Shown: one piece after another, positions 17,877-27,363 of the stretch
Layout: each line of letters starts with the position of its first letter
Position numbering within the stretch: position 1 is the stretch's first letter
Source of the DNA: Paraburkholderia caledonica NBRC 102488
GTDB taxonomy: Bacteria; Pseudomonadota; Gammaproteobacteria; Burkholderiales; Burkholderiaceae
Direction: 5' to 3'
NCBI RefSeq assembly: GCF_000685095.1
Contig: NZ_BAYE01000002.1
Coordinates: 62,001-126,000 of the forward strand
Length of the DNA: 64,000 nt
Made by a program: the position numbers and the translations under genes
The notes under the pieces: generated by a model
Database searches by the model: none
What the model saw: only the letters and a program-made list of their open reading frames with translations
Told to the model about the DNA's origin: nothing

Positions 17877-19580
17877 TCAGCGCAGGTCCGGGAAATCTTC
17901 TTCCCAGTATTCGTCCGGCAAGCGCGCCGGTTCCGCCTGGCGCTCCATTTCACGGCGCCGCAACTCGACGCGGCGAATCTTTCCGGAGATGGTCTTCGGC
18001 AACTCGCTGAATTGCAGACGGCGAATACGCTTATACGGTGCGAGTTTTTCGCGCGAGAACGCGAACACGGCGCGCGCGAGCTCGGGCCCCGCCTGATAGC
18101 CGTGGCGCACCGTGACGAATGCCTTGGGCACCGACAGGCGCAGCGCATCGGCGCTCGGCACAACAGCCGCCTCGCCGATGGCCTCGTGTTCGATCAGTAC
18201 GCTTTCGAGTTCGAACGGGCTGAGCCGGTAATCGGACGATTTGAAGACGTCGTCTGCACGACCGACATACACGTAGTAGCCGTCCTCGCGGCGCAGCGCC
18301 ACGTCTGACGTGCGGTAAAAGCCGTTGCGCATCGCCTGGGCAGTCGCTTTCTCGCTGTTCGCATAGCCTGTCATCAGACCGAGGGGCCGCTGCTTGCCAT
18401 CGGGTCCAATCGGCAACGCGATCTCGCCTTCGGTCACGGGCTGATCGTCGGCGTCGAGCAGCTCGATTCTGTAGCCCGGCAGCGGACGGCCCATCGAACC
18501 GGCAACGACCGGTTGCCCCGGCGAATTGCCGATCTGGCAAGTGGTCTCGGTCTGCCCGAAACCGTCGCGAATCGTAATGCCCCAAGCGTGCTTCACGCGC
18601 TCGATGATCTCCGGATTCAACGGCTCGCCCGCGCCGACGATCTCGCGCAGCTTCACCGGATAATCGGTAAGGTGCTCCTGCACGAGCATGCGCCACACAG
18701 TGGGCGGCGCGCACACCGTGGTGACGTTGAAGCGCACCAGCACATCCAGCGTGTCTTTCGGCACGAAGCGCGCAAAGTTGAAAACGAATACACAGGCCTG
18801 CGCATTCCACGGCGCGAAGAAGCAGCTCCAAGCGTGCTTGGCCCAGCCAGGGGAACTGATATTCCAATGGATGTCGCCCGGTTGCAGACCGATCCAGTAC
18901 ATCGTCGACAGGTGGCCAACTGGATAGCTTTGATGCGTATGCTCCACGAGCTTCGGCTTGGAGGTCGTGCCGGACGTGAAGTAAAGCAGCAGCGGATCGG
19001 TGGCGCGCGTCACGCCGTCGGGCGTGAATTGCGGCGATGCGTCATATGCCGCCGCAAGATCGGTCCAGCCGTCGCGCGGTGTGCCCACTGAAAGACGCGT
19101 CAACGGCACGTCGAGCGAATCGAACTTGGATAGCTCTGCGCTGTCGACCAACACGAAGTTCGCGCCGCCGATCTGCACGCGGTCGCGCACGTCGTCGGCG
19201 GAAAGCTGGGTCGTGGCCGGCAGGACGATCGCGCCGAGCTTCATCGCGGCGAGCATCACGTCCCACAGTTCGACGCGATTGGGCAGCATCAGCAGCACGC
19301 GGTCACCGCGTTTCACCCCGACGCTGCGCAGGAAGTTCGCCATGCGCGCGGAGCGCTCCGACATTTGCGCATACGAGAGACGCAGCCCTTCGCTGGCCGG
19401 GTCGTCGACGATCCACAACGCGGTGTTGTGGTTGTCGCGTGCGATGACGTCGAAGTAGTCTAGCGCCCAATTGAACTGGTCCAACGCGGGCCATGCGAAT
19501 TCGCGGTAAGCGCGCTCGTAATCGGTTCGATGGCGCAATAACAGGTCACGCGCGTCGAAAAAGGCTTTCGCTGCAGTCAT
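17877..19580 (-). CDS. AMP-forming acyl-CoA synthetase (medium/short-chain type)
   Basis: A 567-aa adenylate-forming ligase. The P-loop-like motif is YFTSGTTSKPKLVEHTH (Ser replaces the usual Gly after TSGTT), GFGQTETTCQIG is the A5 motif, YRTSDVALRREDGYYVYVGR is A7-A8, and LPKTISGKIRR carries the A10 Lys. The sequence resembles ACSM-type medium-chain ligases. In this operon it could activate isobutyrate or a similar branched acid to the CoA ester. The actual substrate is an inference from the neighbours. Confidence 0.87.
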   Translation of the reverse strand: MTAAKAFFDARDLLLRHRTDYERAYREFAWPALDQFNWALDYFDVIARDNHNTALWIVDDPASEGLRLSYAQMSERSARMANFLRSVGVKRGDRVLLMLPNRVELWDVMLAAMKLGAIVLPATTQLSADDVRDRVQIGGANFVLVDSAELSKFDSLDVPLTRLSVGTPRDGWTDLAAAYDASPQFTPDGVTRATDPLLLYFTSGTTSKPKLVEHTHQSYPVGHLSTMYWIGLQPGDIHWNISSPGWAKHAWSCFFAPWNAQACVFVFNFARFVPKDTLDVLVRFNVTTVCAPPTVWRMLVQEHLTDYPVKLREIVGAGEPLNPEIIERVKHAWGITIRDGFGQTETTCQIGNSPGQPVVAGSMGRPLPGYRIELLDADDQPVTEGEIALPIGPDGKQRPLGLMTGYANSEKATAQAMRNGFYRTSDVALRREDGYYVYVGRADDVFKSSDYRLSPFELESVLIEHEAIGEAAVVPSADALRLSVPKAFVTVRHGYQAGPELARAVFAFSREKLAPYKRIRRLQFSELPKTISGKIRRVELRRREMERQAEPARLPDEYWEEDFPDLR

Positions 19581-19676
19581 GGTCGTCTCCTGATGGGCGC
19601 GGTATGAATCCGCGTTTGCTCGGGTTTAATTTTTGTCCGCAAGCTATTTTGCACTCAAACGCCGTTCGCGCAGCGT

Positions 19677-20810
19677 TCAAACGTGACGCGCGATCACCAT
19701 GCGCTGCACTTCGCTGGTGCCTTCATAAATCTGCGTGATGCGGGCGTCGCGGTAGTGGCGCTCCACCGCGTAATCCTCCAGATAGCCATAGCCGCCGTGA
19801 ATCTGGATCGCGTCCGAGCAGACCTCTTCTGCGACCTCGGACGCGAACAGTTTCGCCTGCGATGCCTCCGACAAGCACGGCTCGCCCGCCGAGCGCAGGC
19901 GCGCCGCGTGGTGCACGAGCAGACGCGCGGCGTTCAGGCGCGTGGCCATGTCGGCAAGCATGTTCGCGATGGTCTGGTGGTCTTTCAGCGCCTTGCCGAA
20001 TTGCATGCGCTCGCTCGCATAGGCCCGCGCGGCGTCGAACGCGGCTCGTGCAATACCCACGGCCTGCGCGGCGATACCGATGCGCCCGCCTTCGAGATTC
20101 GACAGCGCGATGCGCAAGCCCTCGCCCGGTTCGCCGAGCAGATTCGCTTGCGGCACCGCGCAGTCGTCGAGGGAAATCGGACACGTGTCGGAGGCGCGAA
20201 TGCCGAGCTTGTGTTCGGGCTTGCCGACGTTGAAACCCGGCGTATCCGTCGGCACGATGAACGCGGACAGGCCACGCTTGCCGCGGTCGGGGTCCGTGAC
20301 CGCGAATACGATCGCGATGTCGGCTCGCGCGCCGTTGGTCACGAACTGCTTGCTGCCGTTGAGTATCCATTTGTCGTCGCGTAGAACCGCACGCGAGCGC
20401 AGATTGTTCGCTTCGGAGCCCGCCTGCGGCTCGGTCAGGCAGAACGCGCCGATGCGCCGTCCGGTCGCAAGGTCGTGCAAATAGCGGTCTTTTTGCGCGT
20501 CGCTGCCGAAGTTCAGGATCGGCCCACAGCCGACCGAGTTATGCACGCTCATCAGCGTCGCACACGCGGCGCAGCCCGCGGCGATTTCCTCCAGGGCGAG
20601 CGCGTAGGCCACGTAGTCGGTGTACGAGCCGCCCCACTGCGACGGCACGATCATGCCGAGAAAGCCTAGATCGCCCATTTGCCTGACCACGTCCGCCGGC
20701 AGTTGCGCGTCGCGATCCCATTGGGCAGCGTTCGGCGCGAGGCGCTCGGTCGCGAAGTCGCGCGCGGCGTCGCGGATCATGCGTTGTTCTTCGGTGTAGA
20801 AGCTGTCCAT
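19677..20810 (-). CDS. Acyl-CoA dehydrogenase (probable isobutyryl-CoA dehydrogenase)
   Basis: A 377-aa flavin dehydrogenase. The start at 20810 ([12 protein letters not shown]) is chosen because AAAGGA lies 9 bp upstream and the family begins here; the open frame extends 33 codons further without homology. Family signatures are [35 protein letters not shown] and [20 protein letters not shown], which carries the catalytic-base region. It is the first gene of the minus-strand operon and divergent from the AraC regulator, as expected for the enzyme oxidising isobutyryl-CoA to methacrylyl-CoA. Confidence 0.9.
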   Translation of the reverse strand: MDSFYTEEQRMIRDAARDFATERLAPNAAQWDRDAQLPADVVRQMGDLGFLGMIVPSQWGGSYTDYVAYALALEEIAAGCAACATLMSVHNSVGCGPILNFGSDAQKDRYLHDLATGRRIGAFCLTEPQAGSEANNLRSRAVLRDDKWILNGSKQFVTNGARADIAIVFAVTDPDRGKRGLSAFIVPTDTPGFNVGKPEHKLGIRASDTCPISLDDCAVPQANLLGEPGEGLRIALSNLEGGRIGIAAQAVGIARAAFDAARAYASERMQFGKALKDHQTIANMLADMATRLNAARLLVHHAARLRSAGEPCLSEASQAKLFASEVAEEVCSDAIQIHGGYGYLEDYAVERHYRDARITQIYEGTSEVQRMVIARHV

Positions 20811-20907
20811 GGGTCCGAGTCCTTTGCTTGCGTTCGAGGCCAAGTGTAGGCAAGCCGCCCGCCGGCTTCGATGCTCAGCCCGATCATTGTGTGTGAGCGC
20901 GTTTGCC

Positions 20908-20927
20908 ATACTGGTACGATGCAGTAT
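20908..20927. promoter_or_regulatory. Inverted repeat in the acd-araC divergent region (candidate operator)
   Basis: The arms ATACTG (20908-20913) and CAGTAT (20922-20927) form a perfect 6-bp dyad with an 8-bp spacer. It lies about 100 bp from both divergent start codons, where a regulator of the valine operon would be expected to act. It is an operator candidate only; AraC proteins often use direct rather than inverted repeats. Confidence 0.35.
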
Positions 20928-21021
20928 TGCTCACGCGGCCACTCTCTCGTCCCATGTCGAGTCACCATAGGGAAAACGTTGAGCGCGATTGCCACTCTGC
21001 CACGCTTGCGAACAAACGCCG

Positions 21022-22059
21022 ATGAAGACCGATAAAGGCACGATCTCCGTGAGTCTCGTCGAGGAAACACTCGCGCTTGCCAGGGCCCGCGGTTTCGACG
21101 CGCTCCCGCTCGCCGAAGCCGCGGGCATCGCTGCGCCCATGCTGGCATCGCCGAAAAGCCGCGTGTCGTCCGCGCAATACGGCGCGCTGTGGGCGGGCAT
21201 AGCACGCGCGCTCGACGACGAGTTCTTCGGTCAGGACTCGCATCGCATGAAATGCGGCAGCTTCATCGCGATGACGCAGACGGCGCTCACGGCGCGCAAC
21301 GGCGCGCAGGCGCTGGCGCGAGCGGTCGGCTTTATGCGGCTCGTGCTGGACGACCTGGGCGCGTGCATCGAGACGGACGCCCAGCGCGTGCGGCTGCGCT
21401 TCGTCGAACGCAAAGGCGCAAAGCCGCCGACAATGTTCGCTTACGCGACGTATTTCATCGTCGTCTACGGGCTCCTGTGCTGGCTCGTCGGACGCCGCAT
21501 ACCGTTGATCGAGGCGCGCTTTCGCTGCGCGGAGCCTCCCGCCGCGCACGAGTACCGGCTCATGTTCTGCGACGACATGGCATTCGGGCAACCGGAGTCG
21601 TACGTGGATCTCTCACCGGTGTTCGCCGAGCTACCCGTGATCCAGACGGCGAAGTCGGCCAAGCCGTTCCTGCGGGACGCGCCGGCAAGCTTCATCGTCA
21701 AGTACCGTAATCCCGGCTCGTTCGCCGCGCGCGTTCGCAAGACGCTGCGCGCGCTGCCCATGATGAACTGGCCCGCGGCTGACCAGATGGCCGCGCGCCT
21801 GCACGTCGCCGAGGCGACGATGCGGCGGCGGCTGAAACAGGAGGGTCATACCTATCAGTCGATCAAGGACGACCTGCGGCGCGACATTGCAATCGGCGAA
21901 CTGCAGCAATCCGGGCGCACGATCGCGGACATCGCCGCCTCGGTAGGCTTCGCCGAGCCCAGCGCATTTCATCGCGCATTCCGCAAATGGACAGGCATGC
22001 GGCCCACCGACTACCGGCCAGTGCGTGCGGAGTTCACGCGGCGCGCGGAATCGGACTAA
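21022..22059 (+). CDS. AraC-family transcriptional regulator (MmsR-like role)
   Basis: A 345-aa protein with the arabinose-binding-like N-terminal domain of the OruR/ArgR-type AraC subgroup (roughly residues 20-200) and a C-terminal AraC helix-turn-helix pair (MNWPAADQMAARLHVAEATM, then GRTIADIAASVGFAEPSAFH and FRKWTGMRPTDYR). It is transcribed away from the acyl-CoA dehydrogenase operon. Pseudomonas mmsAB is controlled by an AraC protein, so activation of this valine operon by a branched-chain intermediate is a reasonable inference. The ATG at 21022 is preferred over the upstream TTG at 20989. Confidence 0.87.
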   Translation: MKTDKGTISVSLVEETLALARARGFDALPLAEAAGIAAPMLASPKSRVSSAQYGALWAGIARALDDEFFGQDSHRMKCGSFIAMTQTALTARNGAQALARAVGFMRLVLDDLGACIETDAQRVRLRFVERKGAKPPTMFAYATYFIVVYGLLCWLVGRRIPLIEARFRCAEPPAAHEYRLMFCDDMAFGQPESYVDLSPVFAELPVIQTAKSAKPFLRDAPASFIVKYRNPGSFAARVRKTLRALPMMNWPAADQMAARLHVAEATMRRRLKQEGHTYQSIKDDLRRDIAIGELQQSGRTIADIAASVGFAEPSAFHRAFRKWTGMRPTDYRPVRAEFTRRAESD

Positions 22060-22140
22060 GCTGTAAGCAGCAGGCCAGTCTTACTGGAGTGTCGGCCCGC
22101 GCCGGTCGATACCCGTCGACGGCGCGCGGCGCCCTTAGCG

Positions 22141-23850
22141 ATGAGCACGTATCCGCGTCGCCCGTTCCGGCAATCCGGCGCGCATCGGCCGTTTATCCAC
22201 GGCGGTGTTGTGCGCCGGCTCATGCGCGGCATGACCGCGCGAGGGATGCTTTTGACGTTCGTATTCGGGGGCGCGGTTGCGTTCGTATGCGGCTTGCTGT
22301 TCGCGTCGTGCGAATACCCGTTGGCGCCCGCGGCCCAGGCGGCGCCAGTCACTACACAGGCCGCCACCGGGCATGCGTCCAATAGCGTCGTTGTGATTCC
22401 TGTGAGCGGCGCGATCGGTCCGGCAAGCGCCGACTTCATCGTGCGCAGCCTGCAGCGCGCCGCCGACGATCACGCCCAGCTCGCGGTGCTGCAACTGGAT
22501 ACGCCGGGCGGGCTCGATACGTCCATGCGGCAGATCATCAAGGCAATACTCGGCTCGCCGGTTCCGGTCGCGACGTTCATCGCCCCGAGCGGCGCGCGGG
22601 CGGCGAGCGCTGGCACCTACATCGTCTATGCGAGCCACATTGCGGCGATGGCGCCGGGCACCAATCTCGGTGCGGCGACGCCGATCCAGATGGGCATTGG
22701 CGGCGCGGAGCCGCCAGGCCGCGAAAAGCCGGGCTTGCCCGGTTTGCCCGGCACGGACGACCGGGAGCCGAAGGCGCCGGCCGGTTCAGCGGGCGCTGCT
22801 TCTGGGGCTGCATCCGCCGGCGCTTCCGGCAACGCTTCGCGCGGCGCGGCGAGTGACGCCGCTACCAGCGCCGCAAGCGCGCTCCCGCTCGACACTCAAT
22901 CGACAGAATTGCGCAAGCAGGTCCACGACGCGGCTGCCTACATCCGCGGCCTCGCGCAAATGCGCGGGCGCAACGCCGATTGGGCCGAACGCGCGGTGCG
23001 CGAAGCGGTGAGCCTGAGCGCAAGCGACGCGCTGGCGCAACATGTCGTGGATCTGAACGCGCGCGATGTGCCTGACCTGCTGCGCCAGCTCAATGGCCGC
23101 ACGGTCACGACGAGCACGGGCAACGTCAAGCTCGCGACAGCCCAAGCCCCCGTCGTGATGCTCGAAGCCGACTGGCGCAGCCATTTCCTCGCGGTGATCA
23201 CCGATCCGAACGTCGCGCTGATGTTGCTGATGCTGGGCATGTACGGCCTCTTCTTCGAGTTTGCCAATCCTGGCTTCGTGCTGCCGGGCGTAGTCGGCGC
23301 AATCAGCTTGCTGATCGGCCTGTTTGCCATGCAGATGCTGCCGATCAGCTACGTCGGCCTCGGTTTGATCTTTCTCGGCATTGCGTTTCTGATCGGCGAG
23401 GCGTTCCTGCCGACGTTCGGTTCGCTTGGCTTCGGCGGCATTGTCGCGTTCGTGATCGGCGCGTTGATGCTGATGGACACCGATGTGCCCGGTTACGGCA
23501 TCCCGTTGCCGATGATTGCCGCCGTCGTCGTATTCAGCGTGCTGTTCGTGCTGGGCGTGTCGAGGCTCGCGCTGCGCGCGCGGCGCAGGCCGGTCGTGAC
23601 CGGTTCGGAAGGGTTGATCGGCAGCGTGGGCGTGGTGCTCGAAGGCGGTCTGCCCGCCGGCGCCGCCGCGGCCAACGGCATGCTGGGCGGCTGGGCGCAG
23701 GTCAAAGGCGAGCGCTGGCAGGTGTCGAGCGCTGTTCCCGTCGCGGCGGGCCAGGCGGTGCGCGTTACCGCGCGCAACGGGCTCACGCTAACGGTTGTGC
23801 CCGTGGCGCCAGTCGAGGGCATGGTGGAGCAAAGGGTGGGACCAGAGTAA
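22141..23850 (+). CDS. NfeD-family membrane serine protease (ClpP-class, long form)
   Basis: A 569-aa long NfeD protein. A signal/anchor region lies at about 35-57. A ClpP-like protease domain follows (VVVIPVSGAIGPASADFI, DTPGGLDTSMRQII), with the likely nucleophile Ser156 in GARAASAGTY and a candidate general-base Lys259 in STELRKQVHDAAAYIR. A Gly/Ala/Pro-rich insert occupies 190-250. Four hydrophobic segments and an OB-fold NfeD tail complete it. Such proteases cleave C-termini of stomatin-like partners, and a slipin gene follows directly. The stop codon lies inside the first copy of a hairpin repeat, which also encodes the last residues. The exact start is uncertain: no clear ribosome site precedes 22141. 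Confidence 0.88.
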   Translation: MSTYPRRPFRQSGAHRPFIHGGVVRRLMRGMTARGMLLTFVFGGAVAFVCGLLFASCEYPLAPAAQAAPVTTQAATGHASNSVVVIPVSGAIGPASADFIVRSLQRAADDHAQLAVLQLDTPGGLDTSMRQIIKAILGSPVPVATFIAPSGARAASAGTYIVYASHIAAMAPGTNLGAATPIQMGIGGAEPPGREKPGLPGLPGTDDREPKAPAGSAGAASGAASAGASGNASRGAASDAATSAASALPLDTQSTELRKQVHDAAAYIRGLAQMRGRNADWAERAVREAVSLSASDALAQHVVDLNARDVPDLLRQLNGRTVTTSTGNVKLATAQAPVVMLEADWRSHFLAVITDPNVALMLLMLGMYGLFFEFANPGFVLPGVVGAISLLIGLFAMQMLPISYVGLGLIFLGIAFLIGEAFLPTFGSLGFGGIVAFVIGALMLMDTDVPGYGIPLPMIAAVVVFSVLFVLGVSRLALRARRRPVVTGSEGLIGSVGVVLEGGLPAGAAAANGMLGGWAQVKGERWQVSSAVPVAAGQAVRVTARNGLTLTVVPVAPVEGMVEQRVGPE

Positions 23851-23974
23851 GCGCTGAAGCGCCAACTCTGGTCGACCGCTTTGCATGGGACCAGAGTAAG
23901 CGCTGAAGCGCCAACTCTGGTCGACCGCTTTGCATGGGACCAGAGTAAGCGCTGAAGCGCCAACTCTGGTCGAC
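23838..23974 (+). repeat. Three tandem copies of a 39-bp hairpin-forming repeat (49-bp period)
   Basis: Units at 23838-23876, 23887-23925 and 23936-23974 are identical. They are joined by identical 10-bp linkers CGCTTTGCAT. Each unit has outer arms GACCAGAGT and ACTCTGGTC (9 bp) and inner arms GCGCT and AGCGC, so it can fold into a long stem. The first unit contains the TAA stop of the nfeD gene and its GGA CCA GAG codons. The third ends 12 bp before the slipin ATG, directly abutting its AGGAGA site. It looks like a REP/palindromic-unit element rather than a CRISPR. Confidence 0.92.
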
Positions 23975-23986
23975 AGGAGACAATTC

Positions 23987-24760
23987 ATGATTGGGTTTAC
24001 TTTTGGTTTCACCAGCATCCTGATCCTGATGGCGGCCGCGCTCATCGCTTCGTCAATCAGGATCTTTCGCGAGTACGAACGCGGCGTCGTGTTCATGCTC
24101 GGGCGCTTCTGGAAGGTCAAGGGGCCGGGGCTCGTGCTCATCATTCCGGTCGTCCAGCAGGTTGTGCGCATGGATCTACGCACCGTCGTATTCGACGTGC
24201 CACCGCAGGATGTCATCACGCGCGACAACGTCTCGGTGAAGGTCAACGCCGTCGTGTACTTCCGCGTCGTCGATCCGGAAAAAGCCGTGATCCAGGTGGC
24301 GCGCTATTTCGAGGCGACCAGCCAGCTATCGCAAACAACGCTACGCGCAGTGCTCGGCAAACATGAACTCGATGAACTGCTCGCGGACCGCGAGCAACTG
24401 AACGCCGACATCCAGAAAGTGCTCGACACGCAGACCGATGCGTGGGGCATCAAGGTCGCGATCGTCGAAATCAAACATGTCGACATCAACGAAACCATGA
24501 TCCGCGCGATTGCCCGTCAAGCCGAAGCGGAGCGCGAACGGCGCGCCAAGGTGATTCACGCGGAAGGCGAGTTGCAGGCCTCGCAGCATCTGCTGCAAGC
24601 AGCGCAGACGCTCGCGCGCGAGCCGCAGGCGATGCAGTTGCGCTATCTGCAAACCCTCACGACGATCGCCGCCGACAAGAACTCGACAATCGTATTCCCG
24701 TTACCGGTCGATCTGCTGAACGCGGTGGTCGAGCGTCTCACCAGACCGCCGTCACCTTGA
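23987..24760 (+). CDS. Slipin (stomatin/prohibitin-family membrane protein)
   Basis: A 257-aa SPFH-domain protein with one N-terminal membrane hairpin (residues 2-25), then REYERGVVFMLGRFWKVKGP and LRTVVFDVPPQDVITRDNVS, classic slipin segments. A C-terminal coiled-coil region follows (RQAEAERERRAKVIHAEGEL). The start at 23987 has a strong AGGAGA site immediately after the third hairpin repeat. It forms a conserved pair with the upstream NfeD protease, which in archaea cleaves the C-terminus of its stomatin partner. The presumed role is membrane microdomain or quality control. Confidence 0.93.
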   Translation: MIGFTFGFTSILILMAAALIASSIRIFREYERGVVFMLGRFWKVKGPGLVLIIPVVQQVVRMDLRTVVFDVPPQDVITRDNVSVKVNAVVYFRVVDPEKAVIQVARYFEATSQLSQTTLRAVLGKHELDELLADREQLNADIQKVLDTQTDAWGIKVAIVEIKHVDINETMIRAIARQAEAERERRAKVIHAEGELQASQHLLQAAQTLAREPQAMQLRYLQTLTTIAADKNSTIVFPLPVDLLNAVVERLTRPPSP

Positions 24761-24880
24761 TCCCGGACACCGCTTTCGCTCGCCGGATGAAACGGTGCAT
24801 TGCCTCGCAACGCCTTATTCCGGATACCTGCGAAATTTAAAATGTTTGAATCGTCTATCACCGCTCCCAGGGAGCCTGTC

Positions 24881-25141
24881 ATGAAAGTGTTCTTTCGATT
24901 TGTACTCGGCGCGCTATTGGCCGCTGCCAGCATGAGCGCCGCGTTTGCGCAGTCGTCAACACGGCCTTACGACCCCTCCGCGCCGAAGACGCGCGCCGAG
25001 GTCAAGGCCGATCTGGTCGAGTGGCTCGCCGCCGGCTACGACCCGCTCGACTGGATCAGTTACCCGTACAACGCGCAGCGCGCCGCGCGCATCGTCGCCG
25101 AACGGCGCGCGCAGCAACCGGCGCCGAGCGTCACGCAATAA
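24881..25141 (+). CDS. DUF4148 small exported protein
   Basis: An 86-aa protein with a Sec signal peptide (FFRFVLGALLAAASMSAAFA) followed by a short DUF4148-type domain (KTRAEVKADLVEWLAAGYDP and YPYNAQRAARIVAERR). DUF4148 proteins are abundant, periplasmic and of unknown function in Burkholderiaceae. The ATG at 24881 has GGGAG at the right distance; the upstream in-frame extension is not needed. It is a single gene between slipin and the purine permease. Confidence 0.85.
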   Translation: MKVFFRFVLGALLAAASMSAAFAQSSTRPYDPSAPKTRAEVKADLVEWLAAGYDPLDWISYPYNAQRAARIVAERRAQQPAPSVTQ

Positions 25142-25343
25142 GCGTCTTGCTGCCGAACGGCAGGCTGCACTGTCCGCGCCCGCGATTGCAACGGTCGCGA
25201 GCGCTGGCGGCTCGAACGCGGTCTGCCGCTTTTCGTTTGACTCCGGCTTCGGCCATCTCGGCGCGACATCGTAAATTCGCTTGCGGCTGCGACGGGGGCG
25301 CTGGCAAGGTATCATCTCGCCCCTACGACGAGAGACCCGCCAT

Positions 25344-26645
25344 ATGGATTCCATAAAACGCTACTTTGGCCTCGACGCGGCCGGCACAAACCTGCGCACG
25401 GAAGTGCTGGCCGGCCTGACGACTTTTCTGACCATGGCTTACATCATCTTCGTCAACCCGGCAATTCTGGGCGACGCGGGGATGCCGAAAGACGCCGTGT
25501 TCGTTGCGACCTGTCTGGTCGCGGCGCTGGCCTCGCTGATCATGGGCCTTTATGCGAACTACCCAATAGCGCTCGCACCCGGCATGGGCCTGAACGCGTA
25601 CTTCGCGTACACCGTGGTCAAGGGCATGGGTTTCACGTGGCAAGCCGCGCTCGGCGCAGTATTCATTTCCGGTTGCCTGTTCCTCGTGGTCACGCTGTTT
25701 CGCGTGCGCGAAGTGATCGTCACCGGCATTCCGCACTCCATACGCATTGCCATTACCGGCGGCATCGGCCTCTTTCTCGCGATCATTTCGCTGAAGACGG
25801 CGGGCGTGGTGGTCGGCAATCCGGCCACGCTCGTCACGCTCGGCGATCTGCATAACCCGCATGTGGTGCTCGCGGTCATCGGCTTCTTTGCCATCGTCAC
25901 GCTCGACTATCTGCGCGTGCGCGGCGCAATTCTGATCGGCATTGTCGGCGTGACGGTGCTGAGCTTTTTCTTTGGCGGCAACCAGTTTCACGGCATCGTC
26001 TCGGCGCCGCCGTCAATTTCGCCGACACTCTTTCAGCTCGACATTCGCGGCGCATTGTCTACGGGTGTGCTGAACGTGATTCTGGTGTTCTTCCTCGTCG
26101 AACTGTTCGATGCAACCGGCACGCTAATGGGCGTGGCCAATCGCGCGGGCTTGCTGGTGGAAGGCAAGATGCACCGCCTGAACCGCGCGCTGCTCGCTGA
26201 CAGCACTGCCATTCTGGCCGGCTCGATGCTGGGCACATCGTCCACCACTGCTTACATCGAGAGCGCGTCGGGCGTCCAGGCAGGCGGGCGCACCGGCATC
26301 ACCGCCATTACCGTGGCCGTGCTGTTCCTCGCGGCGCTCTTTTTCGCGCCGCTCGCGGGCGTGGTGCCCGGTTACGCGACGGCGCCAGCGCTGCTCTATG
26401 TGTCGTGCCTGATGCTGCGCGAAATGCTCGACCTGCCGTGGGACGACGCAACCGAAGTCGTACCGGCCGCGCTCACCGCATTGCTGATGCCGTTCACCTA
26501 TTCCATCGCCAATGGCGTCGCGTTCGGTTTCATCTCGTATGCGGGGCTGAAGCTGCTCACGGGCCGCGCGCGTCAGGTGAAGCTGGTGGTGTGGATCATC
26601 GCCGCGATTTTTCTGTTCCGCTATTTCTATCTCGGCAGCGAGTAA
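25344..26645 (+). CDS. NCS2/AzgA-family purine (adenine/guanine/hypoxanthine) permease
   Basis: A 433-aa inner-membrane proton symporter with about 12 to 14 hydrophobic segments. Family markers are EVLAGLTTFLTMAYIIFVNP at the start, ALAPGMGLNAYFAYTVV, ATGTLMGVANRAGL and GTSSTTAYIESASGVQAGGR, the last being highly conserved in AzgA/GhxP/AdeP. The start at 25344 (MDSIKRYFGL) fits the family. The frame is open 21 codons upstream but without homology. It takes up nucleobases for salvage; the precise base preference cannot be told. Confidence 0.92.
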   Translation: MDSIKRYFGLDAAGTNLRTEVLAGLTTFLTMAYIIFVNPAILGDAGMPKDAVFVATCLVAALASLIMGLYANYPIALAPGMGLNAYFAYTVVKGMGFTWQAALGAVFISGCLFLVVTLFRVREVIVTGIPHSIRIAITGGIGLFLAIISLKTAGVVVGNPATLVTLGDLHNPHVVLAVIGFFAIVTLDYLRVRGAILIGIVGVTVLSFFFGGNQFHGIVSAPPSISPTLFQLDIRGALSTGVLNVILVFFLVELFDATGTLMGVANRAGLLVEGKMHRLNRALLADSTAILAGSMLGTSSTTAYIESASGVQAGGRTGITAITVAVLFLAALFFAPLAGVVPGYATAPALLYVSCLMLREMLDLPWDDATEVVPAALTALLMPFTYSIANGVAFGFISYAGLKLLTGRARQVKLVVWIIAAIFLFRYFYLGSE

Positions 26646-26675
26646 GCTCACACCGGGCCCGGCGTGCCGCTCGCC

Positions 26676-26966
26676 TCAGCCACGCCAGTTCGCTTCATAA
26701 AAGCGCACATAGCCGCTTCGCAGCACGACGCACTGCGCGCTCGTTTCCGACAGGAGACGCCGCGTGGCTGCTTCGATCCGCTCACGGTGCGTGTCGAAAG
26801 CGCCCACCATGTCTTCGAGACGCGGTGAGGCGGCGCCAAAATGATCTTCCAGCGCTTCCGCAGTGATCATGCACTCGACCCTCTGCCCATCGACCAGCGC
26901 CGGAAACGCCAGGGTGAGTTCGCGACCTGAATATTCAGGACTTTCGTTCGGGAAAAGGATCTGCAT
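26676..26966 (-). CDS. DUF1488 family protein
   Basis: A 96-aa protein beginning MQILFPNESPEYSG with the DUF1488 core FPALVDGQRVECMITAEALE, DHFGA and the end VLRSGYVRFYEANW. The start at 26966 is preferred: AGGTGA precedes it, whereas the open frame upstream has no homology. The domain is common in Burkholderia and of unknown role. It converges with the purine permease gene. Confidence 0.82.
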   Translation of the reverse strand: MQILFPNESPEYSGRELTLAFPALVDGQRVECMITAEALEDHFGAASPRLEDMVGAFDTHRERIEAATRRLLSETSAQCVVLRSGYVRFYEANWRG

Positions 26967-27363
26967 GGGAGTCACCTGGAAGTTGGGCACTGCGCATGAT
27001 TCGCATGGGTAATGCGCACGCCGGTTGCAGCTGGTCGCGCCTTCAGCTTTTTCCTCCTTGTCTAATGCTGGCGACGCGGGCTCGTCATCCGTTGCATGCG
27101 GACGCAGTTCGCGCCCCGCGAGGATGATTTGATTCACTTTAGACGAGTTCGCGCGCGGCGCAAGTTTTCATTTTTGTTTGCGTGATCGCGGTGCGGCGCG
27201 CGCACAGATTGTGCACGGTGCGTCGTGCCGCCGCGGTATTTTCCCTGCCGCGCACAACCGTTGACGTCCTGTACTATCGGTGTTGGGCCGCAAGCGCGCA
27301 TGCTGCGCTGCGGCATCGAAAGGCTGGCAATGTACCCGCCTGTCCGATTACCGGAGACATGCC
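26967..27363. other. Divergent intergenic region between DUF1488 and the AcoR-like regulator
   Basis: About 400 bp with no convincing gene. It contains an A/T-rich patch near 27165-27180 and a small perfect dyad GCACA-GAT-TGTGC at 27202-27214 followed by further GTGC repeats, which could be a regulator site. I saw no sigma-54 promoter here, so the regulator gene itself is probably expressed from a sigma-70 promoter that I cannot place with confidence. Confidence 0.4.

Noticed and set aside
23838..23974. CRISPR array
   Set aside because: The three units are joined by identical 10-bp linkers, not by variable spacers, and no cas gene is near.
23783..24246. Minus-strand frames with repeated WRFSAYSGP and RVGASALTLVP peptides
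   Set aside because: They are translations of the tandem hairpin repeat and of the antisense of slipin. The 49-bp period shifts frame, there is no ribosome site, and real genes occupy the other strand.
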